From Strigamia acuminata (Eukaryota; Arthropoda; Chilopoda; Geophilomorpha; Linotaeniidae), in the NCBI GenBank assembly GCA_949358305.1, contig OX442314.1, forward strand, positions 20,329,060 through 20,393,059: a stretch of DNA of 64,000 nucleotides, written 5' to 3'. Both the position numbers and the translations under genes were made by a program. The notes under the pieces are model-generated. The model made no database searches. It had not been told where the DNA came from and saw nothing but the letters and a program-made list of their open reading frames with translations. Shown in pieces: positions 35,557 to 45,871 of the stretch. How positions within the stretch are numbered: position 1 is the stretch's first letter; each line of letters begins with the position of its first letter.

Positions 35557-37817
35557 TGTGATGTTCCGGTACTTCTCTCTGTGGGTTCTTCTTGGTTAAT
35601 GAAAACCGAGTCAAAATAATTTGAAGTCTCTTTGGCACAAAATGTTTTCAGAAATTTTTACTAGCTAGGCAAAACAGGAAAAAGGTAAACTAATACAACA
35701 CAATACAATACAATTACCCATACTAACTGACACACATGATATAACATACTGTAACTAAAAATAAACACTCTTCAACTGACATAAATTCAACACTAACAAA
35801 TATTATAGAAAATATTATAAATGATAAAATGTTAATCTTAAATCCTCCTTGGGATTTAATCCTCCTTGGGATTTAAAAATAGAAATAAACCCTTAAACCT
35901 AACAATAGTAAGAACACACAAAATTGACATAAAACACACTAAAATTGTAAACACAAAATATAAAATACAAAAGAGAAAATAAAGCAAATATAAAATAAAA
36001 CAAAATAGAATTGCATTTTTATTATATTTCTTTCAAGGATAATCTCCCCATGATAATTATTCTTCACCTTCTTTACCCTCAAAGGCATTTTTGTATGTAG
36101 CTTGAGCTTCTTCTTCTGTGATGACCAATCGTGCCTCCTCCATCTCTCTCTGCTCCTGCTGTCTTCCCTGCTCTATTAACGTTTCTCTCTGGTTCATCGG
36201 AACCGCTTCTCCAACTTGTCTGATAGGTCTAAGAGCCAAATGCAGCTGTCTTCTGGCAGCTCGTCCTCGTCCCCAATCTCGCTCCACTGGAACCTCTCGT
36301 TGGAGCAGCTGAGGGACTGGTCTTCCTTGCAACAACATTTCTTCTCTTCTTCTTAATTGATAGTATAAATGCAATTTTTCAACAAACTGAACACAGATAT
36401 TCAGAAGAGATAGCACAAACTCTAAAACCATCAGGGCAAACATCGTGAGTGTTATGATTTCCCGTTTTCCTTCTGTATTTCCTTCTGTATTTTATTCCTT
36501 TCCAACTTGTGATCAGATTTCTCCTCTCAATCTCTTGTTCTCCTGACACCTAGTTCTCATTTCATCGTTCTAAACTGTCACTATCACATATACATAATAG
36601 TAACTCAATTTTTCTTAAGTTATTTCCATATTCTATGCACTCAAAATACTTTACATACAATATCTTTAAACATTAACAATACTTTTAAATAATTATCAAA
36701 ATAAAATACTTAAAATATACATCAATTTTACAATTTTCAGAGCAAAGCAATGTTAAGCATAGCAATAAAATATTAAATCAAGTTACTATAATTCTTCTCG
36801 GAGTCCTGTTTGAACTTTCTTCTCTTTCAATTGTTCTCTTAGGACTTCTCTGTCCCCTATTAATCTCATCTATTTCTTCTAATCTAGTATTATCCAAACC
36901 AACTTCCTTTTTATTTGTATTCTTCTTACTCCTTTTGTTTCTATTCCTATATCTCAAGGCCTGATATTTTATATTCCAACCATTACATATAATTTTACTA
37001 ATTATGAAAAGAAAAACTAATGAAGTTAAACTAATATTTATAATTGACAAAACTAAAGTTATTATGAATAGTGTAAACTGATTCCTCCCCATTCATTCTA
37101 CTCAACTCCATTTGTATGTGATTCATAGTCATGCCATCACCTTTTGTAAAATTACTCCCCATATCAGTTTTTCGTGATTGAATGTCTGTGGTGTTTGCTT
37201 TTAACTTTAACTCTGACAAAAGTATCAATTCAGAATCAAGCCAATAATCTGGCATAACTGGAATAAAAAAATTTTGCTTTTTAGAATTTAAGGAAACAGT
37301 TCCATAAAAAAGGATGATAGCTGAAATCCTTCCCCAATGAGTGTACAAGAAGGTGGCAAGGTCAAAGTACCAACTCGAACAGCAAGTGTTTTTAAGGTTT
37401 TTTTAATTCCATATTCTTCTTCCTGAGGACAACTTACTAAAACTTTTTGCTCATATGCAATACTATATATCCATAACCCTTATTTTATTTAACTTATAAA
37501 AAGTTGGCCAATGACCCAAAATATCTTTTCTTTCACAACTCATTGTAATGATATTTATATCTCCTAAGAACAATGCATATCCACAATGATAAACACAAAA
37601 GTTAGTGGATATTTATATATAGCTAGGCTAATAAATCTAAATCATCATCAGTATTTCTGGGCGTGGGTTCAAATCCCACTTCTGACACCAGTGTGATGTT
37701 CTGGTACCGGTACTTCTCTCTGTGGGTTCTTCTTGGTTAATGAAAACCAAGTCAAAATAATTTGAAGTCTCTTGGGCACAAAATGTTTTCAGAACCTTTT
37801 ACTAGCTAGGCAAAACA
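35557..37817 (-). mobile_element. decayed LTR retroelement with tRNA primer site
   Basis: Direct repeats at 35557-35676 and 37692-37817 are nearly identical (120 and 126 bp; the right copy has one extra 6-bp ACCGGT-type unit). Both begin TGTGATGTT and end CAAAACA, so they start TG and end CA. On the minus strand the right copy is followed after one base by a 26-base match to a tRNA 3' end (complement of GGGTTCAAATCCCACTTCTG then ACACCA, 37665-37690). This is a classical primer-binding site, and leucine tRNA is the likeliest primer. The 2-kb interior lacks gag and pol. It holds only membrane-protein-like frames. No target duplication is visible (GTGTG against GCAAC), so ends may have recombined. 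Confidence 0.75.
36057..37450 (-). pseudogene. envelope-like membrane protein remnants in LTR element
   Basis: The right part (about 37350-37450) reads as a secreted-type domain containing a short TLPPSCTL stretch like insect errantivirus envelope proteins, but the frame is interrupted. Two further frames follow on the same strand: 36778-37092, and 36057-36443, which ends in an acidic tail. Each opens with a membrane segment followed by an Arg-rich tail, and the two share the spacing VLS-x2-NI then about 15 residues then a basic LR-x-R. They may be duplicate ends of one ancestral gene. Envelope identity is an inference from one short motif, topology and the LTR context. The interruptions mean no intact product is expected from the whole region. 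Confidence 0.45.
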
Positions 37818-38146
37818 GCAACATTTGGATTCTACCGACCCTTGGGATTATCAGCATTAAAACGGTGATGATTAGATATTTTGTAGCTATGCAAAATTAG
37901 TTTTAATATGTGGAAGTGATAATTGTTATTTAGCTTCGCGAAATGCATGAGATACATCTAAACCATCTAATATATGCATCTACATGACAGAATGCTTTCT
38001 AAGAATTCCAAATTTGAGACAATTTTTTAATTTATTGATTAAAATTCTGAACTACATTACAATTACATGTAAGCTACAACTTTAAGAAATCATATATACA
38101 GTGAGTAATGGCCATTTACTTTCTCATTTTCCTTCTGCTTTTTTTT
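37818..38146. other. spacer between LTR element and receptor gene
   Basis: About 330 AT-rich bases; no gene. Probably the 3' UTR of the receptor subunit on the minus strand. Confidence 0.4.
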
Positions 38147-40718
38147 TTAACTGAAACAGTAAGTGACAATAATAATAAAAATGAAACAATAGGAGAGGAA
38201 AAAAATACGATCGATAGCTGTGGCAAGTGTGATCCAATCATCACTTTGATTTTTTTCGAAATCCCCTTCTGGCATCTCCATATTATCATGCGCTTCGTTT
38301 GAGGTTAATAAATCGGATTCCACCTGTTGAAGAACATTTTTAATCAGAATACCATTAAAGAAAGTAACTTAGTAATATCATGGTCGAAAGGAATCCATGT
38401 CGAAAATAATTTGTTAACATAAAAAAAATTTCGAAATTCGGGTGACAACCCCATTGTATCAGGTCCTTCTCCTGGGCTGTGCTTAACTAGTGTACTCATT
38501 GAGGAAAAGGCATCTGATCAGCGGGTTAAAATTGAAAGAACTGATACGTAGAATCTTACACTTTCTTTGGCTTGTGGCAGACATAAAATCCATCCTAATC
38601 TTCCATTCAACAGCCTCAACAGAAAATCAAATCCAGATGAGTTTTGTTGAGTTTTTGTCATATTGTAGGTAAACATGCCCAAAACCAGAGATAGGACGGC
38701 AAATATGAGTGAGAGGCATAAAAACAACACTGAAATAAAAAGAAGTGGCAGTGGATCAAACTATTTCTTTCGTTTATATTCATAACTTACCTATTCCAGG
38801 TATTTGATAGAAACTGCCTTCTAACACAAAATGTAGGTGAAGCATTAGAATTACCAGGTAGATCATATTGAACACAGACAATGTTAACTTTTCTCCAGCC
38901 ATTGGTGGAAGCCAAAATCCAATGAGAATGAATATCATAATATAAATAGATGGTAGAAGAATCGTAAAAGTATAAAATTGAGATATCCTAAGAAGAAAGT
39001 ATTCGGTGAGGGGGAAAATTCTGAATAATTATTTTCAATCACCTCTTCAATTGCAAATGATAAGTGATGTCTGGATATGGTTCTGCACAGCATGAATAAT
39101 ACTTATCACTTTTTGTTATATTAACTGATGTTACTTTCCATTCGTGGTGTGCTGTTTTGTAATCCTTAAGTATTTCCTATCAAGGTGAATTAAGTGAAGA
39201 AAGAAGACTTAGATGTACATATTAACCGTATAACTTAAAATTGTATTGCTTTCATTGGCTGTAGTTTAAATTTAAATTAATTGGGTGATAGTTGAAATCA
39301 ATATTTTGAAAATTTTTCAAAAATGATTAAGTTCTTAAATTAGAGGCGCCCGATCTAGAAGGAGTCTTCCTGAAGACTGGGCACTTCTCTAGACCGGCAC
39401 TTTATGTGGGTCTATAGGAAGTTCACTGTAATTTAATTAGAAACAGTAGTGGGTGAATTCAATCTTTTAGCTATAAATGGTTTATTTGGTTTAAACAAAC
39501 CAAACGAAATAAAGCACTTTATGACTTATATTAAATGCACATCTACTTACAGTTGAATCGTTGGTAGCCAATTTCAAATCCACCATAAACCCATCATAAG
39601 TCCAACTGCCGTACTTAATAATACATTCGTGCTCATCAAATGGAAATGAACGGAGATCATGGAAATAACACTTGAATTTTACGGTAACTGGGGGTACCCA
39701 CAAAATAGTACCATTGTTATTCAGAATTGCCAATGTCTGACCAAAATCTGCTGCGTGCTCTGAAGATGCACTGACACCAAAAGAGAACAAATAGTTACTA
39801 CAGTATAATGGATTAAACATATTATTTGGTTCACCGATACCACATTACTCTGCTATCTCTGGCATTCCGGTATACATGCCACAATTCTTGTGTGTGATCA
39901 TGCAATCCCAATTTTTGAGTATGGGAATAAGGGTCGCCACAGCTAATTTCACATACTGTAAATCTAGCCCCCATGCCCAAATACGGTTTCAAAATTTAAA
40001 CTGTAAATCTCTAAAGTTGGGATTTTCACTTATAACGACATGTCACAGATTGTAGCAGGGATATACAGTACAGGCAGTAAATAAAAAGTCAAAAGTACAG
40101 TATAACATAATATGTTGAATTTTTATAGAAAATTTATAATTACTGGTTGTATACTGTGATATCAGGTTTCCATATGAGATCGGGAGGGACTCTCAGATAA
40201 GTAATTCCACCAAAATTATCTTTGTTCCATTTGAATGCATTATCATGCCAGGACTAGGTTATTTAATAAAATATATTAAAAATAATAATAATAATTGTGA
40301 CTTGACAGAATTTTCTAACCAATTGAAGCCATCCATAAATCAAAACATATCCCTTTGATGGATTCTGGAAGTAAACATACGGTATTAATTTCATATTAAT
40401 TTTGAGATGACTGTAATTGTAAGTTAATACACTTACAACTTCAGTTACATGTATGACACGGAGCCCTAGTTGTAGAGTAAGTGTTTGGTTTTGATATTCC
40501 ACTGGCCTTCTAGTTGTCTCATAGTCTTGTCTGTGAAGGAACAACTGTTCGCGAAGCTTCTTTTCATAATTGATTCGACCGGCCGCTGAAAAAATACTCT
40601 GGAATACTTAGTACAGATGGAATTTATAAAGAAACATTAGAAATATAAAATAATAAATATACCCAACGCTTGTTGCAGAATTATGCAGAACGTTGTTGTG
40701 TATAAAACAGCAAACATG
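38147..40718 (-). CDS. nicotinic acetylcholine receptor subunit, alpha-type, divergent
   Basis: Ten exons (40668-40718, 40437-40598, 40320-40364, 40144-40253, 39551-39770, 39043-39176, 38791-38987, 38562-38729, 38353-38486, 38147-38323) give 465 residues. A signal peptide is followed by the ligand domain: WLQLSWHD, LIWKPDITVYN (loop A), the Cys-loop, GSWTYDG (loop B) and YYSCCAEPYPDITY (loop C). The adjacent Cys pair defines an alpha subunit. Three membrane segments follow (ISQFYTFTILLPSIYIMIF; after GEK, LTLSVFNMIYLVILMLHL; IVLFLCLSLIFAVLSLVLGM), then a short cytoplasmic loop, the DDWITLATAIDRI helix and TM4. Oddities: 14 rather than 13 residues in the Cys-loop, and a pore segment lacking the usual 9' Leu and 20' acidic residue. 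The exon 1/2 joint has alternatives. It belongs with divergent insect subunits rather than the conserved alpha1-8 group. Confidence 0.88.
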
Positions 40719-41533
40719 TCAACCTGCACTCGAGTCTTCGAGCTGGTGTTTAAAGTGGCGGACACAGGAAATGGTCTAACTCAGTTTGAAAGAAGATAAT
40801 TGAAAGACAATTTATGTGATAGCAGTCAATAAAACCCTCTTATCATTATTATAGGTTTTATTTAGTTTTAAAAAAATCTAGATTTTTAAATAGATTCCTG
40901 TTGATTATAAACATCGTAAAAATTAAAAATAAATCATTTGTGCTCATGCTGCGGGGTGCAGTAAAGTGGTTTTATGGTATTTATATAGATGTTTGTTATT
41001 CTATGAGTAAAATGAGGTAGATTTACAACACAATGAGTTTTTACCAGTGTAAATTCTGTGCAAAATAAAAATTCAGCTTTTAATCTTAATTTTTGACTAG
41101 ATACATTTGGTAGCTGTCATTCAACAGCGGTATAATTGTTTAAGATATTTTCAGAAGAGAAAATGTGAACATTCATTATAATATCGTTGATCATTTGCTC
41201 CTAGAGCTTCACAGATTTATTTTTCGTAGTAATCTCATGGAATGACAATTTAAAATTTGTTTTGGTTTCAACATTTAACATTGAAAAAAAACTCATGAAT
41301 AAAATTATTTGCTCGTTGCATCAAACATCGAACTGTTCCAATGTGGAAAGTTGATTTTGACACAAACATATTGTCCAAAAAATTCTGATAATTGTTATTT
41401 TATGATATTCCGATGGTAAAAACACGAGACTTCGTTGTGAGTTTAATGAATAAATCATTTCATTTTTATAAATTAAATTCTAGATTTTCTCAGAAAGAAA
41501 TGTCCGTCTATCCTGGTGATGTGTAAAGCCTTA
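40719..41533. other. gene-free stretch upstream of receptor gene
   Basis: About 815 AT-rich bases. It should contain the receptor promoter (near 40720-40900) and the 3' UTR of the next minus-strand gene. No coding frame is supported. Confidence 0.4.
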
Positions 41534-42395
41534 TTAAATAATATCTTCATGATATTGAAACCGAGAAGGGTATTTCGAAGACCAAACTTCATCGTAACGG
41601 GGCGGATAGACGTCAGTAGGCCGATATTCTGCTCTGAAAATGATCACAAATTGTAAATATTAGAATCTCATTTCATCTAACCACCCGAATTCATTATTTA
41701 AAAAAAAATAAAACGGAGTAGTACGTGCCCTAAATATCATAAATTTGTGCAATCACTGAAAATCGTATTTACTTGCACAAATTAATGAATTATGGGGTAC
41801 TGTACAATAAAATACTTTATTTGTTTATTTATTTACCCTGAAGCAGGTGTACAGCGGTATAAAAACGGCTCTTCAGCTGGTCGTTCTTGCGGTATGCATC
41901 CATGTGGACATCTTTGAGTTGAAGAACCAGGAAGAATTGTGAGTGGATATTCAAAAACACCATCTTCAGTTATGGGGCAAGTTGCAATTGTGTGTCTTTG
42001 CATAGCTCTTTGTCGACGCTTATTAGTTCTGCGCACGTAACAGTGAATTGATAGTAAGAGAGTACTAACACCACCGAGTAATATCCCAATATACACAAAA
42101 ACAACATATTCACTATGATTCTGACTGTGCAGAACACCACCAGCAACGGCTAAGGCAAATCCAACCATTATGCAAGCAACAAAAATCACCTAAATAAACA
42201 GATAAATGTGAACGGTTGACGTATTTAGATATTATATATTTATAAGATTAATACCTGCAAGAAGTAATAGCAGCACAGTTCACAACCAAACTGAACGCCT
42301 GGCTCGTGACATACTTCTCTTCGAAGTCTGACTTCTGTAAAACCTCTTTGCAATGTGTCCCAGGACCGAGGATTGTGTCGTGATCCATCCGACAT
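41534..42395 (-). CDS. two-pass membrane protein with PPRY motif
   Basis: Three exons (42255-42395, 41837-42189, 41534-41633) encode 197 residues. The start at 42395 was chosen because no upstream exon joins in frame. A Cys-rich approach (FGCELCCYYFLQ) leads into a first membrane segment (IFVACIMVGFALAVAGGVL), a short hydrophilic loop, a second segment (FVYIGILLGGVSTLLLSI) and a basic stop (RRTNKRRQR). The tail has a CP-x-GC-type Cys cluster and ends DVYPPRYDEV, a PPxY motif. Topology, Cys-rich approach to TM1, basic stop after TM2 and the WW ligand match the 16.5 and 20.2 kb genes. Function unknown; membrane adaptor for WW-domain ligases is inference. Confidence 0.72.
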
Positions 42396-42527
42396 GGCGC
42401 AGGCATTTCGCCTGCAACTATCTAACAACGATGGAACTATGCCTGTGGACGCAAATAAAAACATTTAACGTTTAACATTTAACAAGAAAATTAATAATGA
42501 AAAAAAAAAAACAGGTTTATGTGTTAC

Positions 42528-42743
42528 CTCTACCTGACGTAGTAAATACACAAGTTTGACCCCCTGTAACTGCCCCCCCTGACGTCCAAAACTTCTGCAT
42601 ACGGTATGCACCGTCATATTTTTTGACATAGTCACGTTTAGGTGACTGATTACGGCAGACAACAAATCTGCCCTTGAATCCATGTTTAGTAAGGTGCTAT
42701 TGAACTCGGTTTTTTTTTCAGTTTTGCCGTTGTGAGTTGACAT
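42528..42743 (-). other. possible upstream exon, Ser/Asn/Thr-rich
   Basis: An ATG at 42743 opens a 72-codon frame ending at a donor (GAG/GTAACA at 42527). It does not join the next exon (up to about 42440) in frame, so it is either a 5' exon of a different transcript form, a separate gene, or chance. Its content (MSTHNGKTEKK..., several NxT/S sequons) shows no domain. Confidence 0.25.
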
Positions 42744-44677
42744 TATATTTTGTTATGTTACCTTGAAACAGGTCACTGAATTAATTTTTGGAGAATTTTA
42801 GACATTTTCCACAGAAACTATATAATTAATACGGAGTAGAATTTTAACGTTTTTTGCTGACTGAATTTTAAATTACGCCTTTGAATGCCCTTAAAACCGA
42901 TTGCAGAACGTTTGCAAATGAAATATTAATGCTAATGCTAAGGTATTCATCATTGAAAAGATTTTTTACTTTGATAACCACATCCGGGGGGATTTTCATC
43001 ATATTCAAAAATCAAGGATCAATAAAACTTATCCTTGTTAAAATTATTTCATTACTCACATCAGCCCCCATTTACTTGCTTTATTTAAAACAAAATTCAT
43101 CCGTTAAATGTACAACTATTATTTATTTCAAATGAAGACGATAATTGATACCACTAAGTATAAGTAGTGATTCAACCAAGTGCTACATTGCATTTTCATG
43201 AATAAATACCTAAATAATGATTATATAGGTACATGTTGAAAAGTCTAATGATGGCAGTTGGTTCCCCTAAAGGCAAACTTGATTTTTTACCCTCAAATTT
43301 TTAAACCGGTCCATCGCTTTGTTATTAACCAAAACCGATTTTAGGGTATTTGTATTCTGACACACCCTTTCTTTTTTAAACTCGAAACTATCTTTTATTT
43401 TAATTTTTTTATTTTTTATTTTTTATTACCGGTATTTCTGAAAGTTTGAAGTCAAATTCCTGGTTCCAGTTGATGGAATCAGATAAATGCAATTCTCAGT
43501 GCTGCAATGAATGACTCAAGCACTTGGAATTTCACCTCAGAAGTGTTCTGAAGTTCAAGGAACGAAACAATGGTTTGATTGAATTCATATATTGGAAGAG
43601 TCGTTGGCACGTTTAAATGCCAGGTGATGTCATGACGAACATTTCCATTCAAGGTTGAACGTGACTACTGACATTTTCAAATTAAAAGTTGGAAGAAAAA
43701 AAAGCTTTCACACGTGAAATGTAATAAATTTGAGCTGTTAACAAGATGGTGAAAAATCTCGTTAGAAATTGGTCATGGTTTAATTGACCGGAAGTGAGGT
43801 TATTTGACAGATAGCGTGATTCTCGTTGGCCTCACATGGCAAGCATCAGCCCCGCCCAGTAATTTCCGAGTCAGGATTTTTTATTTTGACATCTTATAAT
43901 GGATTAATTGGCTTCACCTGGCGGCTTTGGATCAAAACCCATCCCCGAGGTCCCCGACAAACAAGCCACCATTTCGTTTTGAATTTAAAAATGCGAAAAT
44001 AAAGTTGAAAAGGTACAAAGTCAATTTGACTGACAACTTGTCAAGTCATAAAATCAATCGGGAGATTTTCTCCCCATTTAGTTTCACCCATTTTCACACA
44101 TTTATCACTCCTAACACTCTGCCCCTCCTTACCCCCTGCTGTCACTTGCAAAATCTCCCCTTTCTCAAGTCAGGTTCCAGTCAAATTGTCAACTACTTAA
44201 AACTTGTCTGGCATTTTATGCTTGTTATTTTTTTTTGAGGAAAAAATGTCCCAACGAATTTATGAAATGAAATTTAATATTTATTTTTTTATTTTTTGTT
44301 AAAAATTAATATTTTACAGATGTTAGATTTGATCAAGGTTAAGGTTAGAAGAAGAGGTGAAATCAAAGTTATGTAAGGCTTCTATTTTAAAGACAAGTTA
44401 AGTATAAAACAAAAATAAATGAACACGACTTACACAACAAGTGCAGCAGCAGTTTTGAGTTGGATTTCTCGACAGTGTTTCTTTCTTATTCTTTCTCCTC
44501 TCCTGCTGATGTGAGGCTGATGTGAGTTTGCAGTTGTAGACTTGGTTCCTTGACCTTGCTCGGCTCATGGGATTGGCTGACTTCTGACGCCCCCTGTTGA
44601 TCACAGTTGGTGATATGATAAAGGGTCCCAGAGAGAAGGATAGAATGGGTCAAGTGCCAAGTAATGCTTGGACGCCC
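42744..44677. other. gene-free stretch
   Basis: About 1.9 kb of AT-rich sequence with several short frames on both strands that show no domain, splice pair or codon pattern. No gene is supported. Confidence 0.4.
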
Positions 44678-45157
44678 CTAGGCACAAATGTATTGATGTA
44701 CAATTTTCTCACTAGTCGCCAGTATGTGACCACAATTACATTCGAAATATTGCGGGCGCATATCGAGGTGTAAGTGCATTTTTAAGGCGCCGGTGATCTG
44801 CAGAATACAGCTACTCGTGAAAGAGGAGTTCCTTTTCAGAGTGAATAAAAAAGCAACATTTTTTTTTAAAATTTCACTGTTGATGCATTTGCACATGTTT
44901 AAAACACTGCATTTACATGTAAAACTGAAACTAAGATCGGAATTTAGCGAAACCTTTTCCGTAAGAAAAACGGAGTGGTTAAACCCAGAGAATTTCTCCG
45001 GGAATAACACGTGGTTATTTCCAGAGAATTTCTCTGGAATTAGCGCTTGCCTAAGGAAAATGGCTGTTTTTAGAGTTGTATCGGACGATTTGGCATCCAT
45101 TAAAGTTTCAGTCGGGGCATAGACCGTGCCATCACTGCTATCACACGTAGAAGACAA
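44678..45157 (-). CDS. doubtful open frame, Cys/His-containing
   Basis: A 159-codon uninterrupted frame with an internal near-duplicate (PEKFSGNNHVLF then PEKFSGFNHSVF) and a C-terminal half holding several Cys and His (CKCSVLNMCKC, ECNCGHILA). The DNA behind the duplicate is a palindromic CCAGAGAATTTCTCTGG-type block, so the apparent protein repeat may only reflect a DNA repeat. No family is recognised and the opposite strand is also open for 109 codons, which lowers confidence. It lies in the space upstream of the LRR gene. Confidence 0.25.
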   Translation of the reverse strand: MSSTCDSSDGTVYAPTETLMDAKSSDTTLKTAIFLRQALIPEKFSGNNHVLFPEKFSGFNHSVFLTEKVSLNSDLSFSFTCKCSVLNMCKCINSEILKKNVAFLFTLKRNSSFTSSCILQITGALKMHLHLDMRPQYFECNCGHILATSEKIVHQYICA

Positions 45158-45725
45158 AAGGATAGAAGATCATTTTTAAAAAATATTTAAAAAAAAGAAG
45201 TAATTGAAAAAAAATTGCCTACTGAATATTGTCGGAAACGGGAAACGTCGAGTGAACGTTCTCGTTACGTCCTGTTTTCGTTACCCCTTGTCCATCTCAT
45301 TTCGATTTCTTCTACCCCGAAATTCAAGGAACTTTAATGGAATTGCAAATAGGGCCACTTCCGGTTAATTGGCGCTAGTCCCCAGGGAGACAATCCTGCC
45401 AATTGGTCAAATCCATGATTGGACAAGAAATCAAAGTGGGCCACGAGACTTTGCAACACTTCTGCAGCTACGATAGACATCGAGTCGCATCCAGTCGCAT
45501 CTACTGCGGACATCTACCCGGACATTTTCTCTGCTTTGGCCACGCGGCAAAGAATGATTAAAAACAGCGATTCATCAATCAACGCAGTTTCAACGTTCCT
45601 CTAAGGTGAATCGATCGCCGAAACGTGTGCATTTCGAACAGGATTTTCGCGACGAATGCTGTTAAACCATCACGTAGATCGAGATTCCAAATTGTGAAAT
45701 CTAACAAGAAGAATTAGTGCTCAAC

Positions 45726-45829
45726 TGTAAGTTCCATTCTATTCCCTTGCTTTTCGGCTTATTTTATTGTCAAATAAAACCATTGTTAATTTTTAAATAA
45801 TGAATCATTTCCTTCGTTTCTCTGCCTAG
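45726..45829 (+). other. 5' UTR intron of the LRR gene
   Basis: GTAAGT donor at 45726 and TCTGCCTAG acceptor ending 45829, 42 bases before the LRR start codon. The coding part of the gene has no intron, so this is the gene's only intron visible here. Confidence 0.55.
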
Positions 45830-45871
45830 GACACGTTACCGGTACGGTGAATAATCGCCACCGTTCGCAAG

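Noticed and set aside
45415-45604. Upstream frames in the 5' region of the LRR gene
   Set aside because: Transcript start is unknown and the longer frame lacks an ATG; not enough to call an upstream ORF.
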